DNA from: Faecalibacterium duncaniae
GTDB taxonomy: Bacteria; Bacillota; Clostridia; Oscillospirales; Ruminococcaceae
Assembly (NCBI RefSeq): GCF_010509575.1
Contig: NZ_CP048437.1
Span: 1,178,001 to 1,242,000, forward strand
DNA: 64,000 nt
Reading direction: 5' to 3'
Made by a program: the position numbers and the translations under genes. The notes beneath the pieces were generated by a model, which was not told where the DNA came from, did not search any database, and was given only the letters and a program-made list of their open reading frames with translations. Positions 25,575-35,054 of this stretch are shown here, in pieces; within the stretch, counting starts at the first letter, position 1, and the number at the start of each line of letters is the position of its first letter.

Positions 25575-26009
25575 TCACATGCGAAGCATAGATGGAAAAT
25601 CGGAACCAAGGTTTTCCATCAGATGGCAAAAGCACTTCTGACTGATGGTCTTTTGTCCGCTTTCCCAGCAGCGGATGCTTGTCCGGCTGACCTTTGCGTG
25701 GCCGGCAAGCTGCTGACGGCTCCAGCCTTTTGCCTCCCGGTATCTGCGGAGGAAGGCTCTTCCGCCCCGGTGCAGAAACAGGGTGTAGTCGTCCAGAATA
25801 TCCTCCACCGGGATGCCGTAAAGGGCGGCGAGCTTGTCCGCAAGTTCCGGCGTAAAGCTGCGGTGAAATATGCCGCTTTCCAGATCCCGATAGAGCCATT
25901 CCTCCATGCCAACCATGGCAGCAACCTCTTTTTGCAGCAGGTCAAGACCATAGCGGCACCAACGCAGACGGTCCCATGGGTTCGGGATGTCGGCGTAAGA
26001 GTGGTACAT
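25575..26009 (-). CDS. XRE-type regulator
   Basis: 144 aa from ATG 26009; TTG starts slightly upstream are possible because the frame is open further and includes TTVEAQAFYRM. Two HTH-like segments: RYGLDLLQKEVAAMVGMEEW near residues 20-38, and RRYREAKGWSRQQLAGHAKV with SRTSIRCWESGQ near 88-118. This double arrangement suggests a DNA-binding regulator. Convergent with the HipA-like gene; the target is unknown. Confidence 0.65.
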   Translation of the reverse strand: MYHSYADIPNPWDRLRWCRYGLDLLQKEVAAMVGMEEWLYRDLESGIFHRSFTPELADKLAALYGIPVEDILDDYTLFLHRGGRAFLRRYREAKGWSRQQLAGHAKVSRTSIRCWESGQKTISQKCFCHLMENLGSDFPSMLRM

Positions 26010-26222
26010 ACGGTAGAACGCCTGCGCCTCTACGGTGGTGCGGGGGCCTGCCAAACTTACCTGTAAGATGTATAGAGGGGTTAGACCACAACCCTCACAT
26101 GACACCCTCTGAAGCAGAAAAAAGGAACCGCTCTCTCGGCTCCCAAAAATCCATTTTGACGTAGATACGTCATTGCGTGAAAGAGGTGGATTCTCTTTTC
26201 CATCCCAAAGTGCGCTGGGGAG

Positions 26223-26600
26223 AGGATAGCAAATGAGCTGCGGATGCATTTTCGCAGGGAGCGCAGAAATGGTGTGGTCGTTTCCCTGCAGGAAACACTG
26301 GAAGCGGGAAAGGAGGACAGCGCACTGACCCTTTCCGATGTACTGCAGGACGGTTTCTGCATGGAGGATGCCTGTGAGCGGCAGGACGAGGCCCGGCGGC
26401 TGCGCAGGCTGATCGAGGGCCTGCCCGCCCGGGAGCGCAAGCTGATTCTGCTGCGGTACGGGCTGGCGGGTCAGCCGCCCCTGACCCAACTGGAAACGGC
26501 ACAGCTGCTCCAGATCAGCAGAAGTTATGTCTCAAGGCTCGAGACCCACGCACTGAATCAGCTGCGCAAAGGTTGGCTTCAAGAATCACCGGGAGAATAA
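26223..26600 (+). pseudogene. Sigma-70 family factor, 5'-truncated
   Basis: The frame shows sigma region 3/4 only: RIANELRMHFRRERRN continues to DVLQDGFCMEDACERQDEA and a C-terminal region 4 HTH (TQLETAQLLQISRSYVSRLE). This is the end of a SigE/SigK-type sporulation sigma factor of about 200-230 aa; regions 1-2 are missing and no ATG with SD precedes it. The remaining ATG at 26244 could express a 118-aa region-4 fragment. The break point lies near 26220. Confidence 0.75.
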
Positions 26601-26701
26601 AGGGTGCCGCCTGCGGGCGGCGTACATATCCTCTTTTACAATGGGATTGGGTGTGGTATACTGAATTCGTAAAATTGAAAACAGGGAAGGAGCAAAATGA
26701 A

Positions 26702-27172
26702 ATGAAGATCCGTAAGGCAGAGGAAAAAGATATTCCCAGACTTCTTGCGCTGCTGGGGCAGGTATTGCAGATCCACGCTGAGATCCGACCGGATGTTTTT
26801 ATTCCCGGCACCACCAAATACACTGTCTGCGAACTGGCTGAACTTATGAAGCAGGAAGATAAACCCATCTACGTTGCCGTGAACGAAGATGATGTGTGTA
26901 TGGGATATGCCTTCTGTCAAATGCAGGAACAGCCATTTTCTACGAATATGGTGCCCTTTAAGTCACTGTTTATCGACGATTTGTGCGTCGATCAGTAGGC
27001 ACGGGGACAGCACATCGGGGAAAGCCTGTTTGAATATGTGAAGCAGCAGGCAAAAGAGCAGGGGTGCTATGAGGTGACGCTGAACGTCTGGGCAGGAAAC
27101 ACCTCGGCAGAGCACTTTTACGAAAAAATGGGCATGAGGACAAAGGAACGGCAGATGGAATATATCCTGTGA
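26702..27172 (+). pseudogene. GNAT acetyltransferase with in-frame nonsense codon
   Basis: Would encode 156 aa. It starts MKIRKAEEKDIPRLLALLGQ and reads to LFIDDLCVDQ, then TAG at 26996-26998, then continues in the same frame with ARGQHIGESLFEYVKQQAKE and AGNTSAEHFYEKMGM to a TGA at 27170. The acetyl-CoA motif (ARGQHIG) lies directly after the stop, so the truncated product would be inactive. A single C-to-T change (CAG to TAG) explains it. A promoter-like TATACT precedes the gene at about 26657. Confidence 0.88.
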
Positions 27173-27227
27173 ACCGGGTGGCTTATCTGGTGGGGCACCA
27201 CCATAGCCCGGAGCAGATCAACGAATA

Positions 27228-27295
27228 CCGCCGAGGAGCTTTCCCAGTTGGGAGGCATCCTCGGCGGATTTTTTAGTTTATATAGCAGCATTGCG
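27228..27295 (+). terminator. Terminator, copy 1 of a dispersed hairpin repeat
   Basis: Stem CCGCCGAGGA..TTCCCA / TGGGAGG..TCCTCGGCGG, then ATTTTTTAGTTTATATAGC. The hairpin and the tail TTTAGTTTATATAGCAGC recur at 30913-30985, so this is a repeated sequence as well as a terminator of the GNAT gene. Confidence 0.8.
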
Positions 27296-27498
27296 GAGCA
27301 ATGCGCCTGTTACCCGTATATTTTCCCCACGATCTTTCCGCGTGCTGCGGCGGGAATGTTGATCTGGTTCGAGTATACCGCATCGCAAGGCGACTGTCTA
27401 TACTGATAGCCGGATTGTGGAAAAGTACAGGGATCAACTTGCGCAAATTTTTACGCAGGTTGGCCTCTCTTTTTTACACAGCCAATGCCAATTAGCGC

Positions 27499-27527
27499 TT
27501 GAAATCGAAATGCTGCGCAAGTATACT
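27499..27527 (+). promoter_or_regulatory. Sigma-A-type promoter of the hybrid kinase
   Basis: TTGAAA (27499-27504), 17-base spacer, TATACT (27522-27527). Leaves a leader of about 100 bases before the kinase ATG. The stretch 27296-27498 upstream contains short frames (one of 77 codons crosses it) but nothing I can support as a gene. Confidence 0.65.
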
Positions 27528-27636
27528 ATACTAGCTATACTGTACAAGCTTGATCAAAAATCAGTATGCCAGTTGACCATAAAAGACATACCAGAATTGA
27601 AATGCGCGGCAGAATCAAAACCCTACGAGGATGAAA

Positions 27637-30600
27637 ATGAAATTCGATAGAAGACTTACAGATGAAATCTATACTTCCGATACGGTAAGGCTGGGAAAAA
27701 ATGCATTTCAGGCCATGCGGGAGACGGTCTATCATAATGGCGGTGTCGGAACCATTACCGGGTACTATGATGCCGAATTGTCGATCCTGTCGGTCAGTGA
27801 TCTGTTGCTGCATAATCTGAACCACAGCTATGCATCCCTGATGGAGCAGACAAAGGGTTCGTTGAAGAATCTTTTCTATAAGAAAGATGCCGCATTCCTT
27901 GACAATGCACGCTTTCGTCAGCTCCAAGGCGAAGGGGAAGGCCGGATCCTTACAGCAGATGGCTCTCCCGTCTATGTGCGTCTCTACAAAAAAGATGCAG
28001 TCGATACGGATGGAACGCCGATCTGGATCATGTCAGTACAGATGAACTGGGCGTATGAGAACCTTGCGCTGGTTAATGAATCCATCCATTCTGCACTATG
28101 GTATTTTGAGTGTAATGAAAACGGTGAGATCGTTCATGTGAACTGGAGCCATGCGTTCCGGCAGATCCTTGGATATCACGACATTCTGGATTTTCCGAAC
28201 AAACTGGATTCGTGGTCAAACCTTCTGCACCCGGAGGACTATGACCGGGTAATGCAGCTGCTTTTGGAAACGATTGCGGACAAAACCAATACTACAAAGT
28301 ATAATGTAGAGTACCGGCTGAAAATGCAGGATGGCCAGTACCAGTGGTTCCGGGCATCAGCGGAGGTGATACGTCGTCTGGATGGTTCGGCCAATCGAAT
28401 TGCTGGAATCATCAGCAATATTGACGCGGAAAAAAGAAGCCGGATGCAGGCGCAGCGGGCGGCGGCATTTCACCGTGCATTTACCAGCGCAAACCTCTGC
28501 GAATACTATGTAAATCTGGAAAAGAATACCTTTGATACGTTCAAAGTGGAGCCCTCTTTGATGACGGCCTTTGAGCAGAACTACACATGGGATGGACTGG
28601 TCAGATTCTTTGTGGATAACTATGTGGTGGAAGAGGACAAAAAGACCGTAACGAATTTCTATAATCGCGCCTACATCACGGAAAAATTAAAGGGGCTGGA
28701 GACGGAGCTACGTCAGGAGTGCCGCATCGTTCTGGATGGGGAGGAACGATGGGTCAGCAACGTGGTCATGCGCGGCGAGATCGAAGATTCCGAATATGCG
28801 ATGATTTTTCTGCGGGACATCACAGAGTCCAAAGCAGAGACGGCACGGCGGATGCAGATGGCCTCAGATAACGCATCGATGGATCTTTTGATCCAGAGCA
28901 TGGTGCGTCTGCTGGACCGCTTTGTCGTCTGCGATTTGGAGAATGACCGGTATCGGTTCTATAACCTGCAAGGCGACATGATCTATGCGCCGACGGGGGC
29001 TTACCATGATTTTGTGGAGCAGGTGGCTGTAAGGTATAAGACGTTGGAGCCATTGGCGGCGATGGACGCATTGTTCTCACCGGAAAATATCCGAAAGAAT
29101 CTGCAGGGCGAGAACGACATCTACAAATTTGAATACTGCTCCATAGATGAGAACACCTATAAGATCGGTTCCTTCATTCCGCTGGAGTGGGATGGCACAA
29201 AGCTGGTCAAAGCACTGTTGGCATCTATGGATGTGTCACAGGAGAAAAAAGCCGAGATCGAATCCCATAAGGCACTGAAGGAAGCGTACCGGGCAGCGGA
29301 AAACGCAAGCCGCGCCAAGACAGAATTTCTCTCCAATATGTCCCATGATATCCGTACACCGATGAATGCAATCGTTGGCTTGACCGCCATTGCGGGTGCG
29401 AATATCGAGAGTCAGGACAAGGTGGTCGAGTGCCTTGGCAAGATCACAAAATCGAGTCGTCATCTGTTGGGACTGATCAATGAAGTGCTGGATATGGCCA
29501 GAATCGAGAGCGGGCGAATGAGCCTTGCGGAGGAGGATTTCAGCCTGCCGGAGCTGGTCGATAACCTGCTCACCCTCACAAAACCGGTAATCGACGAGCA
29601 CCACCATCAGCTCGAAGTCCACATTGAGCACATCGAGCACGAAGCGGTCTGCGGCGACAGCCTGCGCATCCAGCAGGTCTTTGTGAATTTGATGAGCAAC
29701 GCCGTCAAGTACACCCCGGATGGAGGAAATATCACCCTTACGATCAAGGAAAAACCGAACGGCTTTTCGGAGCTTGGCTGCTACGAGTTTTCCATCGAGG
29801 ACAACGGCATCGGTATGACGCCGGAATTCCAGAAGATCATGTTCGAGCCGTTCAGCCGGGCAGACGATCACCGGACGACCAAGGTGCAGGGCACCGGTCT
29901 TGGCATGGCCATTGCAAGAAACATCGTCAACCTGATGAATGGTGACATTCAGGTCGAAAGCGCTCCCAACAAGGGAACGAAGATCACGGTCACGGTCTAT
30001 CTGAAGCTTCAGGAGAACGAGAAGGAACAGGAAAAAGAACTGCTCGATCTGCCGGTACTGGTCGTGGACGATGACAAGACCTGCTGCGAAAGCACCGTTG
30101 CAACCCTTCAGGAGATCGGCATAGCGGGCGAATGGGTCCTGACCGGCAAGGAAGCCGTGGAACGCTGCGCGGCGCGGCACAAGACCGGCCGCGACTATTT
30201 TGCGGTGATCCTGGACTGGAAGATGCCGGAAATAGACGGTATTGCAGCCGCCAGAAAAATCCGGGAACGGGTAGGAGAAGATGTCACGATCATCATCCTG
30301 ACTTCCTTTGATTTCAGCGAGATCGAAGAAGAAGCCAGAGCAGCGGGCGTGAATGCGTTTATGGCAAAACCACTGTTCCGTTCCCGTCTTACGGCAACTC
30401 TGCGGCAGTTTACATCCGGGAAGAAGGAGAAAAACGCCCGGAACTATCTGGAAGACTTTGCGAAGGAAAACTATGCGGGTAAGCGGATCCTTCTTGTGGA
30501 AGATAACGAGCTGAACCGTGAGATCGCAACCGAGATCATAGGAATGACGGGCGTGACCATCGACAGCGCCGAAAACGGAAAAATTGCAGTCGAAAAGGTG

Positions 30601-30849
30601 ATGGAAGCGCCAGAAAAGTGGTACGATCTCATTTTTATGGACATCCAGATGCCCATCATGAATGGTTACGAAGCCACTGCTGCGATCCGTGCGCTTGCCG
30701 GCAGCCGGGGCAAAGTGCCCATCATTGCCATGACGGCAAATGCCTTTGCCGAGGACGTGCAACTGGCAAAGAACACCGGCATGAATGAGCATATCGCCAA
30801 ACCGCTTGATTTGAATAAGCTGAACGATGTGCTGAAACAGTGGCTGTGA
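27637..30849 (+). CDS. Hybrid histidine kinase, PAS-HisKA-HATPase-REC-REC
   Basis: 1070 aa from ATG 27637 (ACGAGG at correct spacing; ATG 27631 is too close). No TM helix, so cytoplasmic. PAS-like domain about 145-265 (VNWSHAFRQILGYHDI...), further PAS-like repeats to about 540, HisKA with His in FLSNMSHDIRTPMNA (about 572), HATPase (NLMSNAVKYTP, EDNGIGM, GTGLGMAIA), first receiver about 804-915 (Asp in VILDWKMPEIDG), second about 948-1065 (Asp in LIFMDIQMPIMNG). There is no output domain and no HPt, so phosphate must pass to another protein or the output is by interaction. Neighbouring GH genes suggest nutrient sensing, but that is weak inference. Confidence 0.92.
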   Translation: MKFDRRLTDEIYTSDTVRLGKNAFQAMRETVYHNGGVGTITGYYDAELSILSVSDLLLHNLNHSYASLMEQTKGSLKNLFYKKDAAFLDNARFRQLQGEGEGRILTADGSPVYVRLYKKDAVDTDGTPIWIMSVQMNWAYENLALVNESIHSALWYFECNENGEIVHVNWSHAFRQILGYHDILDFPNKLDSWSNLLHPEDYDRVMQLLLETIADKTNTTKYNVEYRLKMQDGQYQWFRASAEVIRRLDGSANRIAGIISNIDAEKRSRMQAQRAAAFHRAFTSANLCEYYVNLEKNTFDTFKVEPSLMTAFEQNYTWDGLVRFFVDNYVVEEDKKTVTNFYNRAYITEKLKGLETELRQECRIVLDGEERWVSNVVMRGEIEDSEYAMIFLRDITESKAETARRMQMASDNASMDLLIQSMVRLLDRFVVCDLENDRYRFYNLQGDMIYAPTGAYHDFVEQVAVRYKTLEPLAAMDALFSPENIRKNLQGENDIYKFEYCSIDENTYKIGSFIPLEWDGTKLVKALLASMDVSQEKKAEIESHKALKEAYRAAENASRAKTEFLSNMSHDIRTPMNAIVGLTAIAGANIESQDKVVECLGKITKSSRHLLGLINEVLDMARIESGRMSLAEEDFSLPELVDNLLTLTKPVIDEHHHQLEVHIEHIEHEAVCGDSLRIQQVFVNLMSNAVKYTPDGGNITLTIKEKPNGFSELGCYEFSIEDNGIGMTPEFQKIMFEPFSRADDHRTTKVQGTGLGMAIARNIVNLMNGDIQVESAPNKGTKITVTVYLKLQENEKEQEKELLDLPVLVVDDDKTCCESTVATLQEIGIAGEWVLTGKEAVERCAARHKTGRDYFAVILDWKMPEIDGIAAARKIRERVGEDVTIIILTSFDFSEIEEEARAAGVNAFMAKPLFRSRLTATLRQFTSGKKEKNARNYLEDFAKENYAGKRILLVEDNELNREIATEIIGMTGVTIDSAENGKIAVEKVMEAPEKWYDLIFMDIQMPIMNGYEATAAIRALAGSRGKVPIIAMTANAFAEDVQLAKNTGMNEHIAKPLDLNKLNDVLKQWL

Positions 30850-30912
30850 TCCGTGCATTGCAGTAAGGCGCGTGATACTGTTGACCGGGCAATCAAAAAG
30901 CATGAAATGAAG

Positions 30913-30985
30913 AACGCCGAGGAATCCCTTCCCATGTGGGAGGAACCCTCGGCGTTCTTTAGTTTATTTATATAGCAGCGGTCCT
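30913..30985 (+). terminator. Terminator, copy 2 of a dispersed hairpin repeat
   Basis: Stem AACGCCGAGGAATCCCTTCC with GGGAGGAACCCTCGGCGTT, then TCTTTAGTTTATTTATATAG. It shares the stem plan and the downstream TTTAGTTTA..TATATAGCAGC with 27228-27295 and ends the hybrid-kinase transcript. Confidence 0.8.
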
Positions 30986-31106
30986 GTTTTATAAGCCAAT
31001 CTTCACACAGCCGCTGGGCTTCGTCCTTTGTGCAGCAGGTGCGGTTGAAAAGTTTGCTACGGATGGAGCAGTAAGTGTAGTGTACTTTCGGGACACCATT
31101 ATGCAT
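30966..31106 (-). other. Possible short gene or remnant on minus strand
   Basis: The minus strand reads MHNGVPKVHYTYCSIRSKL, then CCTKDEAQRLCEDWLIKQDR and runs into the hairpin repeat. The composition looks coding (Cys-rich, EAQRL helix), and the repeat tail overlaps its end, but I know no family. It may be the tail of a deleted gene. The remainder of 31107-31310 holds the next promoter. Confidence 0.3.
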
Positions 31107-31144
31107 TCATGAGTGTGGTGCTAAAGATTTATGGCAGTAGCACA

Positions 31145-31173
31145 TTGCTTTTATACAAATAAAAGTGTACAAT
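31145..31173 (+). promoter_or_regulatory. Promoter of the GH172 gene
   Basis: TTGCTT (31145-31150), 17-base spacer, TACAAT (31168-31173), in an AT-rich stretch about 140 bases before the GH172 start. Confidence 0.5.
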
Positions 31174-31310
31174 AATAACAACTTTGCAAGCAATCCCCTT
31201 CAAGGAATCAACTGGAACATGGGTGGAGACTGTACCTGTTAAGCGGAATTGTTTGAATGAATTCAATTCAACATAAAAGACAGTTGCTCATTTGTGAGTA
31301 GGAGGAATAT

Positions 31311-32411
31311 ATGATGTTTGATTGTGGTTTACAGAATATTTTCCGGCTGAAAAACGGACAGTCCCGTTCCATCAACTGGGAAAACCGGAACGGAGAAAAA
31401 GGAAAAGGCGGCATGGCATCCAGCGATCTTGGTCCGTCCAGAAAAGGTTCCCCGTGTATCCCGAAAATAGAAGCAGGAGAGACCGTAACACTTGGTGAGA
31501 TCCAGGGAGAAGGCATGATTCAGCACATCTGGATCACCGTTACAGACCGTACCAGTGAACGTAACCGTTATGTTCTGCGGGATCTTGTTCTGCGCATGTA
31601 CTGGGACGATGAAGAATTCCCATCCGTTGAATGCCCGCTTGGCGATTTCTTCTGCTGCGGCTTCGGTGTTTCCTACCAGGTAAACTCAGTCCCGATTGCT
31701 GTCAATCCGACCCGTGGTTTCAACAGCTATTTCCCGATGCCGTTCCGTAAAAACGCACGTATTACCATTGAAAATCAGTGTGATGAGCCGATTCCGGCCT
31801 TCTTTTATCAGATCGACTATTGCCTGACAACGGTTCCGGAGGATGCTGCCTATTTCCATGCCCAGTGGCGTCGTCAGCGCATAACGGAAAAGGCAAAAGA
31901 CTACGTTGTCCTCGACAACATCAAAGGGAAAGGCCAGTACGTTGGAACTTATCTTGCGCTTACCAGCCTCGAACGCTACTGGTACGGAGAAGGTGAGATG
32001 AAATTCTACATCGATGGAGACAAGGATTATCCAACCATTTGCGGAACTGGAACAGAAGATTACTTCGGCGGTGCCTGGAGCTTTGCAACACAGCAAAATG
32101 GCCAAACCGTTGAAAATCAGTACTGTACTCCGTATCTTGGCTATCCTTACTACTCTAGCCACGATACCTTCCTTCATAATGATTACCACAATGATGATCA
32201 GATGCCACAACGCAGCTTCTACCGCTGGCACCTTCTTGATCCTATCCTTTTTGAGAAGGACCTTAAGGTAACTCTGCAGCAGATTGGTGTCAGCCACGGA
32301 GGTCTTTTTGAACGTCAGGATGATGTCGCTACCACAGCTTACTGGTACCAGACGCATCCTCATGTACCATTCGCGCCACTCATGTCCAGAAAAGAGCGCT
32401 GGCCAAGATGA
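31311..32411 (+). CDS. GH172-family glycosidase (DUF2961)
   Basis: 366 aa, normal for DUF2961. Typical blocks: IQGEGMIQHIWITV, PLGDFFCCGFG, NPTRGFNSYFPMPF, YFHAQWRRQ, then ICGTGTEDYFGGAWSFA with acidic residues in the active-site region, and VATTAYWYQTHPH near the end. Characterised GH172 enzymes act on D-fructofuranose or D-arabinofuranose linkages (family knowledge). No signal peptide, so intracellular. Start at the tandem ATGATG after AGGAGGAATAT. The substrate in this host is unknown. Confidence 0.85.
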   Translation: MMFDCGLQNIFRLKNGQSRSINWENRNGEKGKGGMASSDLGPSRKGSPCIPKIEAGETVTLGEIQGEGMIQHIWITVTDRTSERNRYVLRDLVLRMYWDDEEFPSVECPLGDFFCCGFGVSYQVNSVPIAVNPTRGFNSYFPMPFRKNARITIENQCDEPIPAFFYQIDYCLTTVPEDAAYFHAQWRRQRITEKAKDYVVLDNIKGKGQYVGTYLALTSLERYWYGEGEMKFYIDGDKDYPTICGTGTEDYFGGAWSFATQQNGQTVENQYCTPYLGYPYYSSHDTFLHNDYHNDDQMPQRSFYRWHLLDPILFEKDLKVTLQQIGVSHGGLFERQDDVATTAYWYQTHPHVPFAPLMSRKERWPR

Positions 32412-32442
32412 TTTTTGACGCTTTTCCTATTTTATATGTTTT

Positions 32443-32679
32443 ATGACTTTGCATATCCATGCAGACGTGACCCTGCCGCCTGACAGGGAGCAGGGAAGCG
32501 AGACAGCAGAGCAGCAGCTGCACATTCTGCTGTACCAGACCGATGTGCCGGAGGCGGAACTGAACGCCGCCCTGTCTGACTATTGCAAAGAGGACCTCTG
32601 CAACACCGAAAACGGACGAATGATCGTGGAGCTGTATCTGGGCAAACAGGAACATCACGTTTCAAGGATCTTGTATTGA
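32443..32679 (+). CDS. Hypothetical small protein or gene remnant
   Basis: 78 aa (MTLHIHADVTLPPDREQGSE, QQLHILLYQTDVPEAELNAA). No family recognised. No clear SD before the ATG, and the frame begins abruptly 32 bases after the GH172 stop, so it may be the 3' part of a deleted gene. Acidic, with codon use like its neighbours. Confidence 0.35.
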   Translation: MTLHIHADVTLPPDREQGSETAEQQLHILLYQTDVPEAELNAALSDYCKEDLCNTENGRMIVELYLGKQEHHVSRILY

Positions 32680-32829
32680 AATAGCTGCACAACCGCAGCT
32701 ATTGGGTTGAAAATAAGGCTGAAGCCCCAATTGCTCCAGCCAATGTCAGAGTTTCTTAATTGTCCATCAAAAATATGTTGGTACGTTTTACACTGTGACG
32801 ATTCAAAAACAGAGGAGAGATATTTTACT

Positions 32830-34884
32830 ATGATCTACAAAAAGCAATACGGTCAACCGTTTGATACCGAAAGTGTAGTGGGTTCTTTTTTGCCCATGAT
32901 GGAAACGATACCCTATCTGACCAAGGAGCCGGATGGTTTCTCCTATGCCATGGAACCGCAGGATATTCTGTATGGTCTTGGCGAAAACGTCCGTGGTATC
33001 AACAAGCGCGGGTGGGTGTACGAAAGCAAGTGCTCCGATGACGGCAACCATACCGAGGGCAAATCCTCGCTGTACGGTGCTTATAATTTTATGATCGTGT
33101 CCGGCAAGGATACATTTGGCTTTTTTATCGACTACCCGGGCAAGGTCACCTTTGACTGCGGCTACACCGACCTGGATACCTTACGCATCACGGTGGCCGA
33201 GGAAAATTACGATCTCTACATCATTGAGGGCGAGAGCCTGACCGATATTGTGCACCAGTTCCGCCAGTTGGTGGGGCGCAGTTATATTCCGCCCAAATGG
33301 GCTTTTGGCAACGCCCAGAGCCGCTGGAGCTACATGAACGAGGACGAGGTCCGCGAGGTGGTGGCAAATTACCGTGCCAATCATATGCCGCTGGACGCTG
33401 TGGTTTTGGATATCGATTACATGGAGCGTTACAAGGACTTTACGGTGGATGCGCAGCGCTTCCCGCGTTTTGCAGACTTTGCCGCTGAGATGAAAGCGCA
33501 GGGCATCCATCTTGTCCCCATCATCGATGCAGCAGTCAAGGTCGAAGAGGGATATGATGTGTACGAGGAGGGCGTGAAAAACGGCTACTTCTGCACGAAT
33601 CAGGATGGCACCCCCTTTGTAGCCGGTGTGTGGCCGGGACGGGTACACTTCCCCGATATGCTCAACCCGGAAGCCCGTGCTTGGTTTGGCAGTCAATATA
33701 AAGTTCTGCTGGATCAGGGGATCGAGGGCTTCTGGAATGATATGAACGAGCCTGCTATCTTCTACGCAGAAGAAAGACTGAAAAAGACTTTTGCTCAAAT
33801 TGAGAAATACAGCAAGCAAAACCTGGATATTTCCAGCTTTGGTGCTTTTACCGGCATGGTGGCAGGGCTTTCCAACAACGAAAACGATTATAAGCTGTTC
33901 TACCACAACACCAAACAGGGGCGTATGCGGCACGACAAGGTACATAATCTTTTTGGTTATAACATGACCCGTGCGGCAGGCGAGGCTTTTGAGCGGCTGG
34001 AGCCGGACAAGCGCATTTTGATATACTCCCGTTCTGCCTGCATCGGGATGCACCGGTATGGCGGCATCTGGACCGGCGACAACCATTCTTGGTGGAGCCA
34101 CATTCTGCTTGCGCTGCACATGATGCCCTCCCTGAATATGTGCGGCTTCCTGTACGAAGGCCCCGACATTGGCGGCTTTGGCAGCAATACCACGGAGGAT
34201 CTGGTGCTGCGCTGGTACGGCTTGGGCATCTTCTCTCCGCTGCTGCGGAACCACTCTGCCAACGGCACCCGCCGGCAGGAACCCTACCGCTTTAAGAACA
34301 AGGCTGCCTTTGCCGGGATTTTACAGCTGCGCTACCTGCTGCTGCCCTACATTTACAGCGAGTACATGAAGGCTGCTCTGCACAACGGCATGTACTGTAT
34401 GCCGTTGGCGTTCGCATTCCCGGGGGACGACTTTGCCCGCCGGGTGGAGGATGAGGTGATGATCGGTGAAAGCTTGTTGATTGCCCCGGTATATGAGCAA
34501 AATGCCCGCGGTCGGTATGTTTATCTGCCGGAGGAGATGCTGCAGGTGCGGGTAAAGTGCAGCGAAAGCAACCGCATCGAAACCAGCGTGTTGCCAGCAG
34601 GCCATCATTACATTCCGGTGGAGCTGGATGAAGTGGTGTTCTTTATGCGCAAGGGACACCTTCTGCCCCTTGCCAAGGACGGCAAAAAAATCCAGAGCGT
34701 TGCCGATGTGGATTTTGCAGACCTGCGCCTGCTTGCCTATGCTCCCGATGGTGCATCCTATGAATACTATACCGATGACGGCGAGACAAAGGATTATGAT
34801 AAGCCGGAACATTTTGTGCATATCACGCTGGATGCAGATGGAAATACAAAGAGTGATCGTGCTACGGTCAAAGTAGAAGGATAA
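32830..34884 (+). CDS. GH31-family alpha-glucosidase
   Basis: 684 aa from ATG 32830; a longer frame upstream has no SD. The catalytic nucleophile is Asp304 in GFWNDMNEP and the acid/base Asp417 in WTGDNHSWW, with IPPKWAFGNAQSRW and LLRNHSANGTRRQEPY as further family blocks; the beta-sandwich C-terminus is complete. No signal peptide, so it should hydrolyse alpha-glucosides taken up by the cell. Residues 365-395 form a GH31-type insertion. It is followed by a strong terminator. The specific substrate (maltose, isomaltose or alpha-xyloside) cannot be read from the motifs. Confidence 0.92.
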   Translation: MIYKKQYGQPFDTESVVGSFLPMMETIPYLTKEPDGFSYAMEPQDILYGLGENVRGINKRGWVYESKCSDDGNHTEGKSSLYGAYNFMIVSGKDTFGFFIDYPGKVTFDCGYTDLDTLRITVAEENYDLYIIEGESLTDIVHQFRQLVGRSYIPPKWAFGNAQSRWSYMNEDEVREVVANYRANHMPLDAVVLDIDYMERYKDFTVDAQRFPRFADFAAEMKAQGIHLVPIIDAAVKVEEGYDVYEEGVKNGYFCTNQDGTPFVAGVWPGRVHFPDMLNPEARAWFGSQYKVLLDQGIEGFWNDMNEPAIFYAEERLKKTFAQIEKYSKQNLDISSFGAFTGMVAGLSNNENDYKLFYHNTKQGRMRHDKVHNLFGYNMTRAAGEAFERLEPDKRILIYSRSACIGMHRYGGIWTGDNHSWWSHILLALHMMPSLNMCGFLYEGPDIGGFGSNTTEDLVLRWYGLGIFSPLLRNHSANGTRRQEPYRFKNKAAFAGILQLRYLLLPYIYSEYMKAALHNGMYCMPLAFAFPGDDFARRVEDEVMIGESLLIAPVYEQNARGRYVYLPEEMLQVRVKCSESNRIETSVLPAGHHYIPVELDEVVFFMRKGHLLPLAKDGKKIQSVADVDFADLRLLAYAPDGASYEYYTDDGETKDYDKPEHFVHITLDADGNTKSDRATVKVEG

Positions 34885-34909
34885 TCGTCAGTCATTACGC
34901 AGTTCCTAC

Positions 34910-34951
34910 AGAGTGGCAGCGTTTCAGCTTGAAATGCTGCCACTCTTTTTT
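34910..34951 (+). terminator. Terminator of the GH31 gene
   Basis: Arms AGAGTGGCAGC and GCTGCCACTCT with inner GTTTC/GAAAT, loop AGCTT, then TTTTTTG. Confidence 0.9.
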
Positions 34952-34985
34952 GTTGTCTATATCACAGATAAAATAGCGTTCCATC

Positions 34986-35028
34986 TTGAAAACAGTGCAA
35001 CTATTTATTATAATAAAATAAATAGTTG
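34986..35028 (+). promoter_or_regulatory. Promoter with palindromic operator of the polymerase/YolD pair
   Basis: TTGAAA (34986-34991), 17-base spacer, TATAAT (35009-35014): near-consensus sigma-A. A perfect 12-bp inverted repeat (CAACTATTTATT / AATAAATAGTTG, 34998-35009 and 35017-35028) covers the -10. It is not a Gram-positive LexA box (GAACN4GTTC-like), so another repressor probably controls this DNA damage gene pair. SD AAAGGAGGG follows before the ATG at 35055. Confidence 0.75.
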
Positions 35029-35054
35029 TGACTTTTGCAAAGGAGGGCTGAAGT

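Noticed and set aside
27360..27400. GGTTCGAGTATACC, resembling a tRNA T-arm
   Set aside because: No acceptor stem or anticodon arm can be folded around it.
29236..30903. Long minus-strand frame (555 codons)
   Set aside because: Antisense shadow of the hybrid kinase; the plus strand has clear domain motifs and the minus product has none.
34998..35028. LexA box upstream of the polymerase
   Set aside because: The palindrome lacks GAAC/GTTC arms; it is AT-rich with a different core.
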